A program made the position numbers and the translations under genes. Source: Lunularia cruciata (Eukaryota > Streptophyta > Marchantiopsida > Lunulariales > Lunulariaceae). From it: a stretch of DNA of 64,000 nt. The stretch's first letter is position 1. Every line of letters starts with the position of its first letter. Where the stretch lies: the NCBI GenBank assembly GCA_948567375.1, contig OX419755.1, positions 40,243,001 through 40,307,000 of the forward strand, read 5' to 3'. The notes under the pieces were generated by a model that ran no database searches, was not told the origin of the DNA, and worked only from the letters and a program-made list of their open reading frames with translations. Positions 12,091 to 25,441 of this stretch are shown piece after piece.

Positions 12091-15000
12091 ATGGCCTTGG
12101 AGCACCGGTTTCTGCAACTGTTGGAGCTGCCGACGTCTGCAGCAAGCTCGACAGTTTTCCTGACCAAGGTGCCTTCCTGCGATTTCGATGTCAGAAGGAA
12201 GATTAAGCTAAGATTACTAACAGAGTAGCAGAGTTCCAATGCTTGAGGTTATCCAGTCCAAATTTTCGGAGAATTTGACTTATCTGCGCTGTCTGTCTGT
12301 CTATCCATCTCTTATGTGGAGCAGAAAATTCATGAAAACCTTTTCCCCGGCGGAACAATTCATGGGGTCGTATCTCCTGATCTTCCCGAAATTCATCCAT
12401 TGTTCAGAATTCTTCAAGGGCGTGACCCTGATGACAGAAAGCAGGCAATTGAGCGGAGAGTGATTGGCGCGACATCTAAATTTGAAATGAAGGGGCAACT
12501 GGAGAACAGAGTTCAAGAATCTCGTTGCTGGCGAGTGCAGACAGTCGCATCTCAGTTGAGAAGTCGGCAGGAGATCGCTACTCTCTTGGTCAATTCTGCA
12601 CATTCGGTAATTGGCTCTTCATGTGGCGGATCACTTCTCCTGGTGTCTGGAGGTCCGTTCTTTACCTTGGCTTGCTATGAATGGTTCCAATTTAATTCAC
12701 CGACAGGTATTGTAGCCATCGCAATTTACCCGGCTAACTCTGCTATCCATCCGGTCATTTGATTTTCTGACGACTTCGTATTGATTGATGCATTTGTTGC
12801 TTGCCCAAAACGTAAACAAAGATAGTAAATCTTCGACATTTTCTTCACATCTTTGCTTTGTGCTTGTCCCGTCATGCTTGTCGGAAAGTTATACCTCTTA
12901 CTTGCTTTTGTAGGGCACCCAATGAGAAGGTTACCCTATGTTGAAACATTCCTTCCAGCTAATTCCCTTCATATGTTAAAGACAGCTTCGAAACTCAGAA
13001 GTTCCGGTGACATACCCGCAGGTAACTTTTCTAGCCTTCAAGGCTATTGCTACAGGTTGCATCAGAACAAAGGTTAAATTCCGAGTTTTTAAATTTGTAC
13101 AGCAGTAGCTGAGCAGGATGTCTGTCCACTCAAACCATTTCTAAATAGCTGTGAGTTAAACATACAGTTTGCAGAATTATGGATATATTTAACTACGTGA
13201 GTAATATGAAAGGAGAGGTTTTCAACTGTTTAACATGATTGTGTTCGAAACTAAGACACGGATGACAACCTTTCCTACATACTTGTACAGCGAATTTCAT
13301 GTCCACCTTGAAGTCTCAGTTCTTCAAAGACTGAACCTAAGTGACTAAAGATACTGCAACGTTCTCTGCTCCAGGTGTCTTAGAGATCCGCTTCTGTGCC
13401 GTGGATTACAGTAGATCATGGCAAGACACTAGCTACCTGGTCCACCGCAGACTCCTATGATCTTACGCTGATTTTTCTTTTGAACCGTGTATGATGAAGG
13501 GGTTCAAATATGGGCTGTCGAGAACCCTCTTGCAAATCCTGTGGAGCGTCTTGAACAGAAGGTCCTTCCTCTTTAGTCTTAGTGTTACTTTTCTAAGTAC
13601 AAACTGAAATTTCTTGAAAGAAAGTCCTCCTCACGTGACGAGGACTTTCCTGAGCAAAGTTAGCAGCAGTATGCATTCACGAGATCGAAGTCTTGTCAGA
13701 ATTAATTTCATGTTTATATCAGCCCTCTTCATCCACTCACTGAGTGTATAAGCTTTCTTTTTAGCAATGGACAGTCCCGTATTAAGTCTGAAAGTTTCAG
13801 CCTCATTCTCACTCTATAAAAAATGCTCCGTTCTGAATAAAGGGAGGTGCATCTAGGTTCATGCAGGAGCAGAAACTGTCATATTGCAACCACCACTACT
13901 TGTTGATCAATTTGAAACATGGTGGAGTGCGGCGAGAAGTAGAGGGTAAGACTCAGCACCCAAGGTTAGGGCACTTCCGAGGTCTAATGTTTTATCTATC
14001 AATCCTGGAATACCAGTTGTTAATTTTATCAATCCTTGGTTTCCCACAGTAAAGACACCTACATGGTTGGATTTGCCAACAAGAATCACCTACTCCGAAA
14101 TCGCATTTTCAGTCAAGACTTGTCTCACCGATTGGTATCTTTTCCAAGTTATAGCTAAAAGGAGTTTGTTGTCCTGCACAACAGCTTAATGAAATCGGCT
14201 CGAGTTGTTGTCGGTCTCCCGCTTATAACATCAGTGGGTAACCTTGCCTTCTGGTTCGAGCTCACTCAAACTTCGGGTATGTTAACGTGTACAAACCTCA
14301 TAGTGAAAATACTGAGGGGAAGATTGCAACAGGGTTGTAGTGATACTAGGTATTCACATTCTCAAATCTATTGCTTACAAAATCCTCACTTTGGCGTAGC
14401 GTCCTCAATGCAGTTTCACCTACTGCAGTACAACTAGAGGATATCCACATCTTAGAATAACTTCCTATAGCAGGTTGATAAGGAAGTAAGAAACTTTTTG
14501 GCTACAGGGAAGCAAGCAGATGCAAGGTTGGCTCAACTAAGAGAAATTGAAGCTTCACTCTGTGGAGATAAATCTGCTTTAACCAGCTACTACAAGGTGG
14601 AGACTTTGCGTCTTTTTTCTTATATAAAGTCTTTGCCTGGTAAGTAATTCTGGCTTTTTATCCTTCTATCATGATTCATTTGTACGTTAGTTTCCTTCCT
14701 GGAACATCCCAGGAGACGAACAAATTTCTTCCAGGGTATATAGCTACTACAAGTTGGAGACTTCGCTTCCTTTTTCTTATATAAAGTCTTTGCCTGGTAA
14801 GTCCTTTTTCTTTGTCTGGCTTTTTATCCTTCTATCATGATTCCATTTGAACGCTAGTTTCCTTTCTGGAACATCCCAGGAGACGAACAAATTCCTTCGA
14901 GGGTATATAGCTGCTGACCTTACAGTGGAAGGTTGTTTCTTGTCCAAAACAGTTTTGACAGACCTCAACTTCGGCCTTGCATGCATCAAAAACTTTCTTA

Positions 15001-15160
15001 GATTGTAGTCTAAATTAGTTTAATAATCAGTTCAAGGAAACTCATTAGACTTAACCCTGATGTTACAGAGGTTGGAGGAATTCACTTCATGCCAGTTACT
15101 CCGTCTGGCTGGCGACAATTTGCAGCACTTCAGGAGGAACAGAGTCTTACAGTCAGCTGA
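12091..15160 (+). CDS. MetF / methylenetetrahydrofolate reductase-like protein
   Basis: A probable flavin-dependent TIM-barrel protein of the methylenetetrahydrofolate reductase superfamily. Eight exons fit GT-AG borders with every phase consistent: 12,091-12,168, 12,325-12,706, 12,914-13,021, 13,500-13,561, 13,857-13,945, 14,185-14,276, 14,508-14,639 and 15,069-15,160. They give 344 residues, about MetF size. The supporting stretches come in the order expected of MetF-like proteins: VQIWAVENPLANPVERLEQK, GAETVILQPPL, VVVGLPLITSVGNLAFW and GGIHFMPVTPSGW near the C-terminus. It is much shorter than the two-domain plant cytosolic reductase (about 595 residues), so it is a different branch and its substrate is unknown. 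Exon 1 (26 residues) and the exact start of exon 2 are the least certain. The last 55 bases of exon 7 are tandemly duplicated in the following intron. Confidence 0.72.
14585..14908 (+). repeat. Tandem duplication of exon 7 end plus intron
   Basis: Unit 1 is 14,585-14,741 and unit 2 is 14,742-14,908, beginning AGCTACTACAAG. The unit covers the last 55 bases of exon 7 and the first part of the intron, and unit 2 keeps an identical donor site (CCTGGTAAGT). The copies are very similar but not identical, so the duplication is recent but not brand new. The downstream copy could act as an alternative donor or compete for splicing. Confidence 0.88.
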
Positions 15161-18100
15161 GATTATCCTTTACTTAAAGCATAGACAAGGAAGCGAAGGT
15201 ATGATCTCCCGCAAATCGAAGACCATGGAGCTCAGAACAATCAACTATCAGGAGGTCAGCATCCTCTTATACGTGATATTATCTATACCCCCTTCGGCTC
15301 TCCGTACACCTCAAATCTCATTCTTTGATTCAAACTTTGGGTTTGTCATTCTCAATTGACAATAGATGGATCTGACCTGAACGTGTGAACAGTTAACTTT
15401 ATTTCTTTTGTACTGCCTACCTGCACCAAAGATCGGAGCCCCATGCTTCAGTCGGGACAAACTCAGGTTTTTACGTTTCGATTTCGCTTCTCTGTGAACA
15501 GGAGACGAACTGCGTATCTTAGAAAGATCCTTATTCCTGACTTGAAGGAATCACGCTCAGCTTACCAGAGGAGTGGGCTTTGGGTCCGCTTGCGTCTAGG
15601 TGCTTCGATAATGCAAGTTGTTTGTAGCGCAATTTGAAGGTCACAATGACGATATCTTACCCTCACAAAAGAAGCGAACAGAAGCGATGATTTTCCCTAC
15701 CGTTCATGCTTTCAACGAGATATTCGTGAGCGCGGAATAAAGTGTAGAGTATAATGGTAATTAAGGTCCACGGGGATCCTATGATCAAGGTACGAGGATA
15801 AAGATTGAGCCTAAACACACAATTAATTTTCAAATGTTCGTATACAGTAGTAAGGAATATTAGACTAAATGAAATATAAGTAAGGAACATACTAAACAGC
15901 ATGGGCGACTCCCTCTCTAAAAGTGAGATACATCTTTTGGGTCAGGCAACTAACATCGTACCCTCCTCAGTCCTACCGCCCTTACTTCGTGTGATTAAGC
16001 TTGATAATGTCATAGCTGGAAGTTCCTGTGTCGCTTACCGTCTCTAGTCAGTGACTAGCGCTTTGTCAGAAATAATATGCAGAAAGAGAAAGATGGGTGC
16101 AGAAAGGAGACGAATGTGATCGTTGTGTGTTAACCGACAGGAATCAAAATTGGAACTCACGGTGGTATCCCATGTCCAACCTGCCATGCAGTTGTCAACT
16201 CATTACAGCCCTGGAAGCGGAGATACCAACGTCAGACCACATGCTTAGCCTCAAAACATTCAAAGTACGCCCTATCCCAACTCCTCTGAATTTCTTGGCT
16301 TATACGACTCAAATACCCACAACTTTATGCTCATTGTATACGGTCCTGACTTACCGGAGATGGAATCTGTATGTTCACCTCAGAATTGTGTTGCTAAACT
16401 CATTTTGGATCATTTCTCTATAAAAACGTTGGAAGAACTATTTGACATACTTGTATAGATATTCTTATACTACAAGGAGAATTTTTCTTATCCCCACTAA
16501 GATTCTTGAAGTCGTCATTCGAATATGAACAGGGCAGCCAGTTCCTGCTCGCTACAGTGGACAGTGCTGGGGCTCAGCGAACTAGTTATGACACCCACCT
16601 CAACCGGTAACCGGCTATGATGGGACGTACTCCACGGACTTATTTATGTCTGATTATTTCATACACCATGAACAATTGATTTTACTAAGAATGGAAACAT
16701 TCTCCGGGTTGAATCTTTGGCGATCGTTGTCAGGGCAGATGTACTCAAGAAATGCAGATCAACTGTCTTTTGCTACTCTCGATTTGATTTTTTCACGGAA
16801 TGTAGCGATCACACCACTTCTTCTGGACATTCCTTGTTTGCAGGCTCTATTTCTGCCTCTTTACTTATCTGTCCATTTCGTTACTATTTTCGACCTGGAA
16901 AGTAAAGGATATTACGCTTTTCTTCAAAAAATTCCTTGTGGTTATGCAGTTAATAATACACAGGTGTCGAAAGCTAACTATCTCCAGTCAAGGCACAGTG
17001 CTTGTCTCCTTTCATCATGAACGGAATAAGACAATAATTAAACTGTCGAAACGTCTTCAAACTTAGGGAATTATTGTGTCTCTTTTCGGATTCGCATTCC
17101 GCCCGAATACATGGATGTTGCGAAGTTCCTGGCCCACAGTACTGATGAGGAGATCTACTCTATGAATATTTGAAAAATCTACATCCACCTCAAGACAAAG
17201 TGGATTCGGCCTCTCCGTAATCTGCTCCACTTCACTTTACTCCTGTTCTTGCAAATTGGAAGTGTACAACATTCTATACAATGTATGAATTCCAACAGTT
17301 CACGGATGATAAAAACGTCATACAGGATCTTTCTAGCTGCAACCCGACGTTCACCAATAGTATCCAACTCAAGTGCAAGTTCCAGATCACGGTCTCCCGT
17401 AGTGTACTGTCATAGATCACGTTCGGCAAAGATGTCTACTATTCCGTCTCTTTTGCCTCTGGGCCAACTCTCATCATGCGTTATGTGCGCAGGTTTTGCA
17501 AATCAACGGAGAAGCGGATTGTGCTTCATCAGTACATCCCACCCTCCAAGCGCTCTCAGATCGTGTGTGTAGGTAGCGTCCTAGTAACCTTAGATCAAGG
17601 CTTTTCGATATTCTTTGACTGCGGTGCGGGTGCTTCCGTTTCCATGGTAGCCGTACTGTTGAACCGGAACTATTCTAGAGCCAGGAATACTTCAAAGACT
17701 ATTCAGAAGATATAGGTGAACTTTGTGTTTATCCAGCATGCGCAACCACTAACTTAGTCTCCTGAGCCATACTGAGGGTGACGTGAGTACAAGGTCAGTG
17801 GTGTCAAACGTAAACTGAAAGCAAGACGTGCATAGGATAGCATAGAGGTCTGTCGTGTGGGAAGTACATTTACTCTTGCAGAGGGCTTGCATATGCTTTG
17901 TAGATGTCTCTGATTGATTGTAAGCATATTATAGTTGAGCTAGTGCCTGTGCCAACTGACGTTTTCTTCCACTATCGGATAATGCCATCCAAGTTCGGTA
18001 GAAAGAGTATACTAGTTAGTACTCACTGTGTTTCTGAGAGACACATTTTAGCTCAGATCATCTTTCCCTAAAGCATTCTCTTTTGCCATTTTTGATGATT
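15161..18100. other. Region with short protein-like stretches, gene not resolved
   Basis: Several short stretches on the plus strand read like protein but could not be joined into one phase-consistent model. Examples are LPEEWALGPLASRCFDNAS (from 15,562), LELTVVSHVQPAMQLSTHYS (from about 16,151), IPPEYMDVAKFLAHSTDEE (about 17,096-17,152), FYTMYEFQQFTDDKNVIQDL (about 17,273) and MRYVRRFCKSTEKR (from 17,476). They may be exons of an unrecognised plus-strand gene, exons of a decayed gene, or chance. No family is assigned. The tail from about 17,750 grades into AT-rich DNA. Confidence 0.3.
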
Positions 18101-21100
18101 TAGAGTTAACTACATGTAAGGAAAATTTATGATAGATAACAGATATATGATTGATAAATCATAAGATTATATATGATAAATCATAGGATTTTCATAAAGT
18201 TACTTTATACCAAATCATTAAAGACAGAAGGGGTATATGCATGAAATCATCATTTGATTTTTTAATCATAAAATAAGATTATGAATATTAAATAATTGAT
18301 AAGAATTATACCTTAAACAAAGGAACGTTTTAATACAAAAAATAACCATAAATTATTGTAAGAAATGGTCAAGGGAATATAATATAACGTTAAGATAATT
18401 TCTTACAGTAAGTTATTAAATTTTAGTAACATATTCAGTTAAAACTTTAGAAAGTAGGTTGAAATGTTATCCAAAGAACTTTACAAGTATTTACATCGGC
18501 TGAATTGCTTAATAAGGTATTAAGCTTTTCTTTTAAACTCGGAATGTGAGGTGTGGAGGAATATATTTCGGAAATGAATGATTTGCCTAAAAACGGTTCT
18601 ATTCATTTCAAAAAAATTAAACTTTGAATCTATTCAAAGATAAATAACACAGCCCTGTGATATCCTTGAAAATTTAATATTTTCCTTCACCGCATATCTT
18701 CTCTTTATTGAATTCTTTTTTATCAAATTTTGTTCCTCTTCATTAGTCACCCTCAGCTGAAAGTAAGAATAGGATGGATATTCCTCAAGAAGGTGATCTT
18801 GAAGAATATCTTTAAATCATTTGCATTTTCAAGTACCGTTTCATATCTTATTAGAGTTTCCCATCCTGGTTGGACATTCTTAAACATTTTCTTCATGTTA
18901 GATACACCTACAATGATTCTCTTTTCACTTGTGGTCAAATGGGGATGTAATTTTATTTTTTTACAAAATATTTGTTTTTCTACTTGGATTATGATAGATA
19001 TAGCACATAACAGTGATGTTAATGATAGATATATCAAATAACTTGATGATTCCAATAATGAAATAATAAATTACATATCACATCTCATTTGACCTTTGGA
19101 ACCCGTATTGTACTATAACAAACCTAACAAGATTTCAAGAGAAGGAAATTGTGTCCATTCTTTTATGCTGAAAATGATTGATTGATTGATTTATTGAGAG
19201 GGAAATTATAGGTATAGAGTAGAATTTAGTTGGATTTCCATACTACCAACTTATAAGATGTTGATTCCTAAAACTTAATAGCTACAAGAAAATAAAAAGT
19301 TATTGCAATATTCTTGATCTACATATTATCTAGAGCAAGTACAAGTCCGTTTCATGGCCTTCATAAATTCTTTGCAAGAATTCAAGATCACTCTCATATC
19401 TTGATTCAAAGTCATCAATACAACAAGAGAAACATAATAGAATCTTCCAAAGCCAAAATAGATCCATGTGATGAAGAGCTTTCTAGCCCAAGTCATAAAC
19501 AATTTCTTCTAGATTTTGGAGATTCATGCTAGATAAGCATTAAATCATTCCCTACAATGATTAAAACCTCATACAAAGATAGAACAACTAGGCTAGAGCT
19601 AAGTGAACCAACTAGAAGAAGCTTTGAAGATAGTAAAATCTCCTTTACTATAGATGGTCAAGATATTTTACTCCTTTATTTTTTCAACACTTATAGGTCC
19701 ATACATCCACAAGTCATACATATCCATCACAAATAAAAGAATTAATTTCTTCCATAGTTATTAATGGTATTTAACATGTTTATCAATGTTGACAAGGAAA
19801 AGGTATGCCTGAGTAGAGGATATTTTGGCCATTACAATTTAGCTTATCCAAATTAGATAAGATAAAGTTAACTAGTTGCACAAGCTAACTATATGGAGTA
19901 GTCTATCTACAAAAGAAAAGGTAATTATTGTACTATAGTTACTATTAAGTAGGATAAGAAAGAGTAGAAACCAATGTTTAGAGCTTGTATGAAACCTATT
20001 TGAGCAGTTTATTATGAAAGCAACTTTAAAGGTGATGGAGATTAGATTCTATAAGAGTGAGGATGTGTTTCTAGATTACTTATTTAAAGTTTAATATTCT
20101 TATTCTAATTTAAGAATGCACTTTGAATAAATATTTGTTTTAGTAGACTTGTTTATTTCTTGCCTTCAAAGGAATTAGAAAAAATTTGAAAGATCTTAAT
20201 ATGTTATGCATATCTACATCACTACACAACATACATCATTGTCAACATCAGACACTATAGAAGCACAACTCACACATAAGTCATAAATGAATTCCAAAGT
20301 GCTCAAATTCCACTCAAATCACACTCAAATCAGATCTATACTTGATCATTCACTCAACAATCTACCAAAAATTGGGTATCGGTTACAATCAATCCACATC
20401 AAGTTGGATCTTTATGAACTAAAATGATATTGGATAATATCATTGCACTAAGATGTATAGCCAAGATAGCTTGTTCATACAAGGTGTGGATAGTTTGAAT
20501 ATATGATCCTTTGGCCTCAATAATAATCTTATTAAAAAATTTAATGGATAATTCTATAAATAAATATGTTATGATGTTTCTAGATTACATTCTTATTGAT
20601 AACAATATAAAAGAAGAGTAGCTTTGTAATGCTTGTGAAGTAGTGCATACTTACATTAAATAAAAGTTCTTTTGGAAGAAAGTAAGATGCAAGTTCTAAA
20701 AGGAGGTTGTTTCCTTCTTAGGTCATTTGGTTTTAGCTAAAGAAATCAAGATGTAGTAGAGAGATATCAAGACTATCATGTATTAGTTAACTTTGTACTT
20801 TTATTTAGTTTTCTTAATCAAAGTATTTCATAAATTATTTTGCAAGTGATGTGGTACTTCTCATCGATTAGGATGTAAGGATGTCAAATTCCAATTAGGC
20901 AACAAGGTAAATGTAACTTTTTTTTTACACCTCAAGTGTTTTGTGTCAGTGTTTAATCCTACAACTAGGGGATCCCAAGTTACCTTATGATTTGGTTCTT
21001 TCAACTTTTCTATTGAAGTAATACTACATTAAGATTTTATATATTTATATTATTGCCTTTGCTTCAAGAAGAGTAAAATCTGTTGATAAAATAATTTTAC

Positions 21101-22140
21101 TTTTGATTTTGAACTATCAAAGGAATCTACTACTAAGATTGGCAGCACAATCTTTGGGCAAAAATATGATCATACATGCAGATCACAATAAGTAATGCAA
21201 AGACTTCACTTGGAACACCTTAAGAGAATGTATCATATTGGAAGAGAAACTCTAAGTATACAATATTAAGTTAAAAAACAAGATAATGCTACAAATTTCC
21301 ACCTATTGTTTTGCTAGATCCCAAGCAAGTTTTAGAATGTACACTCTATCCAAAATCAATACATTCACATTGAGCAATTAAAATAATAATATAAGTTGGG
21401 ATACCAATAGAAATAGCAAGAGATCACTTTTCTCCAACTTTTTTAAAACTAAACTTGTAATAATTATAGTGAGCATACTTTGTTTTTAAATCAATAATGC
21501 TTTATTACACATGGTGAAATAAAAAAAAAATATTCCATTTAATCCTTTCTTCTTTTTGCTCAATTGAAAGCAAATGATATGTACATCATAAGTAATATTG
21601 GAGTAGATAATAGTACTCATCTTAATTTATGTTTTTGGTGGTTGATGGATATGTTTGTTCATTTATTTGTCACTATCAAAATAGTAAATGGAACAAAGCT
21701 TCAAAAGCTTGAACAATCTAGTCTTCTTTAACCATTTTTGATCCATACTTCAACAATTGGGAACATATAACTTGAATCTCATCATACTTCTCCCTATCAT
21801 TACTCAAGGCTATATTGTGGTTTTGTATTGGTGGATATTTCAAATAAGAAAATTCACTTAATTTCTATAGCTGACATAAGATATGTAGCTGAATTAAGAA
21901 AGATCTACTTTAATACTCTACTTTTTGATCATGATCTCTTGAGGATAATCATATTGAGTTGTAATTTCATTGCTCAAAATATTAAGTACTAAGTTTTTTG
22001 TATTTGTTGCTCATAAACCATAAAAAGATAGTAATAATAAATATACTAACCGTACATTAGAAAATATACATTGTGTATTCATGAACATGCATCAAAATGA
22101 TTGAGATATTCTCTTCCCAATTGCAAAGTTTAATTACAAG
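18101..22140. other. AT-rich block without genes
   Basis: Very AT-rich sequence with only short ORFs, for example 18,730-19,041 plus, which overlaps an ORF on the other strand. A GATT run lies at 19,170-19,190. I see no recognisable gene or intact repeat borders. It looks like old decayed transposon DNA. Confidence 0.5.
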
Positions 22141-22460
22141 AACTTACCAAGCAAGCCAAGTTTGATTTCTCTCTTTGTTCTTAAGTATTGTCAATTACTC
22201 TTAGTCCTTGATAGCTTGTTCCATATCCCACTCTCCAATGCTCCTAGTACTTTTAGCTTCTTATCCATCTTATCTTCTTCCATACAAGAAGCTAAAGCTC
22301 ATTTTCACAACACTCAAATTTAATATCACCATTATGATTTGTCTTTGTTGTTGGCAATAAAGTCATGCTCTATAGTCATAACTTTCCCTCAATATTTATT
22401 ACATAAGTTTTAGAACTTTCTCCCAGTTTCATTTATTTTATCTCTATCCTAAAAGAAAAT
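22141..22460 (+). mobile_element. Diverged Gypsy integrase-end fragment
   Basis: This stretch aligns by eye with 34,860-35,200 (shared TTGATAGCTTGTTC, ATCTTCTTCC and ACAAGAAGC) and more weakly with the integrase 3' end of the Gypsy element around 29,680-29,850. No frame is open. It is a remnant only. Confidence 0.45.
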
Positions 22461-23702
22461 TTTCTTGTCACGTTTCATCTTAACCTATCATTAACATATA
22501 ATAAGGAAGTCATTGACTAGCAAAAGTGTAATCTGTAATAGTAGAGCAATTTACCTTAGTATTTTAGTAAAAAAATTGCATGCAAGTTACAAGAAATATT
22601 TAGAAGATCCTCAATAAAGTATTTCAAAACTTTCATAAATGAGGATACTCAATAACCTTCTCACAAAATGGGTAGACCAAGAAAATACATAATAACCTTC
22701 TTAGATTATAAGGATGTCAAGGAACCTTCTATAGTAACCCACCTTGGTTCCTCTAGAGCAAAATTTTCTATTATTTTAATTTAATTTTTATTTAAGTGGA
22801 TAGTAATGCAAAAGGTTGCAAACAAAGCCAAACAAATGGTGTTAGTCATTAGACAAGCACCTCAAAAAGTGAATAAATCTCTCATATGAAGACTACGACA
22901 ACCAAATTCAATGGCACAAGGATACAATGTTTGTATTATGATAGGGCTTTCTTGGAGACCTATTGTTATTACAAGGATCAGCAATGCAAAAAATCCTAAG
23001 AATATGAAGATGACAAAGTCATTTTGTTGTGAAGATCTATCACTACAAAGTTTTGTTGTCATAAGGTTGTTTCATTACAAAGATCATCAAGAACAAAGTT
23101 TTGTCAACATGAAATTTCACCATCAAATGAAGCACCACCAAATATCGTGCTATAGGAATTCTTGCCTCCCACATGAATGTGATGCCAAAAGATAATCTTT
23201 TTGACTGTTTGGTACCAAGCAATACGCATTTGGAGCATGATCATAACCTTTCACCAACTACCACAATGGATGAAGCATGGATGGTTTTGTCAAGGCTATA
23301 ACATGAGGATCTTGCTACACAAGAAGAATGTGTTGTTTTTCACTTTTCATTCTTTTCCACAATCAAAGTTTTGTTGTGCTACGCATGAATCCATCCACCT
23401 CAGCTATTGACAAGAACCACTTTTTCACCAACAAAGTGCACAAACTTTAGAGTCTATGTGAGCAGGTTTTGGTGACAATGTAGATTCTCAAATCAAAATT
23501 GTTAGTAATGGCACAATGATTTGCAAAGAGAAGATGGGAAAAATTGTATCAATTGTCAACAAACCTCTAGAGATTTCCAAGTTGAGTTTATATTGAAAAT
23601 CTGATTACCTCAAGAGTTAAAATCTATAGTTCTTGCTTTGGGATTGGAGTTTTGTAATATGTCTCCCTTACTAGAGGAGATTTGTAATAACTCCAACCCA
23701 AG
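22461..23702. other. AT-rich region, nothing identified
   Basis: Short ORFs at 22,911-23,195 and 23,201-23,410 plus are low in complexity. The first holds repeated AAAGTTTTGT words, which suggests internal repetition. No family is recognised. Confidence 0.35.
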
Positions 23703-25375
23703 TTGCAAGACATCAAGAGGAAGTCCGATGATGTGGATAGAAGACCATGGGCAACAACCCTAAAAGAGGAGTACTCTTTATTTGGTCAAATACACATAGA
23801 AACTTCATGTGGCCATCTCAATAAGGGTTTAAAGGACAAGATCAATGACTCATTTGTGGGTGGGAAGTCAAAAAATAGGTACAAGATAGAGGATCTCAAG
23901 GACCTTACTAGATAAGTTGTCACCAAAACCATCATGACGTTATTCAGGTCAAAATAAACAACTTATGTGAACCAAAATCAAGCAATCTTCTTTCAGTTTG
24001 TGCACAAATATAAGCCTATAAGCCAGGCCAGAATGTATCAAGAACAGGTCATTGAGCTACTAGATGACATGGTTGAAGTCATACCCACAATCACAGCTTC
24101 CTTCATCATGCATTTTTTTATATAAGGATGAACCTCCCTAAGGAAGAGGAGAAGGAGAAATATCACAACTACTTCTACCATCAAGTGTACTTTAGTGGAT
24201 ACCTAGAATTGACAAAAGAGATAATGGAATATCATGAGGCAAACAAGAAATTTGCTTACACAAAGAATTTTGTGCCAATCATTGGAACCTAAAACACCAT
24301 AATTATTTGCAAGTTGGTGATTGGGGTGAGAACCAAGATTCCAAAAACTTCCAGACTTCCAAAAAGAAAAAAGGAGTTGTTTAGAAAATCAACATATTGT
24401 TCAACTTAAGTGGAAGCAAAGAAGAAACATGAAACAATGGGGAACCTAAAAAGATAGGTAGATCAGTCAATCCACCTCACAAACAAGTAGGAGGACAATC
24501 TCATCAAAAAATGCAAAATTAAGAGGTGATGAATCCTTCACTTGGTTCTTGTTACCCACATAAAATGACAAGGTAGACATGGAAGATTGTAATGACAAAG
24601 TATAGTCATTACCACCATCAAACAATGATATGACCATGGGTTATTTTCATTCAAAGGGAAGGAACTAGAGGAAGAAGATGAAGGGATCTCCACCTCCAAA
24701 CTAAAATGGACTCTATTAAGGACAAAGAAGCACGTTGTTGGGAACAACAAATGACAACAAAATGCAGCCATGGAGCAAAAAATAATTAACCCAAAATGGC
24801 ATCCACATACATAGCCACTTACAAGTGACAACCTACTCAACCTAGTGGAGGAAGAGTCCACAAGAAAACAATGGTATGCTAACTAGACAATAGAAGAGGC
24901 CTGATGACAAGGCCCTAACCAACAAAGGAAGAAGGAAGGATGATCAAGACCAGCCTGCAAAGGTCCGCTTGAATACCAAAAAATGACCAACAAATACATG
25001 TGCAACCAAGGCCTTCCTAAGGTGTATGAAATGAAAAAACAGCTTTCTCTCATGGTCAATGGCCATCTACACTATAAACATCATTGTACCCATGATCAAG
25101 GCCTTGGAGGAGTTCTTGCCATTCTACAAGGAACTTGATTCTACAATCAATGATCCAACAATAAAAGTATAACATTTGTATAATCTTGCATAGATGATGC
25201 TAAGGAGAAGGCCTTTTTGCATAAAAATTTGATTGAGACCAAGGAGAAAATTAAGGAGAAGGACACAATTTTGGAGAAGTTCTAGAAGGATGAGCTCTTA
25301 TGACAAGAATGGTACACAATTCTCATTCTATGGTTAAAAGTAGAAGTCAAAAATTAGTGTAACAAAGTCTTCCAC
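23703..25375 (+). pseudogene. Decayed coding tract of unknown family before the Gypsy element
   Basis: Across this stretch the plus strand carries protein-like text broken by many stops and frame changes. It contains charged stretches such as GKSKNRYKIEDLKDL (near 23,870) and a coiled-coil-like run, IETKEKIKEKDTILEKF (about 25,231-25,281). The residue make-up suggests an old ORF, perhaps the gag or extra ORF of another retroelement into which the chromovirus landed. I do not recognise a family and assign no function. Confidence 0.3.
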
Positions 25376-25440
25376 CAACACAAGCAATCCAATGTGATCT
25401 TCTATTCTCTTATTTCTTTCCTTGATCTTGGTCTTTTACA
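25376..25440 (+). repeat. Truncated 5' LTR (3' end only)
   Basis: The last 65 or so bases match the end of the 3' LTR (shared ATTCTC, ATTTCT and TCTTTTACA). Upstream of about 25,376 the match fades, so the rest of the 5' LTR appears deleted or replaced. Confidence 0.65.
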
Positions 25441-25441
25441 T

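Noticed and set aside
13374-13430. An extra exon of the MetF-like gene (reading GVLEIRFCAVDYS)
   Set aside because: It enters in phase but leaves in the wrong phase for the next exon and has no suitable donor. Joining 13,021 directly to 13,500 is phase-consistent.
14585-14908. A repeat array resembling CRISPR
   Set aside because: There are only two long, adjacent units without spacers, and they match an exon and intron of a plant gene.
15060-15359. Alternative 99-codon frame over the last MetF-like exon
   Set aside because: The frame reached by the donor phase of exon 7 gives GGIHFMPVTPSGW, a MetF-like end. The longer frame has no family match.
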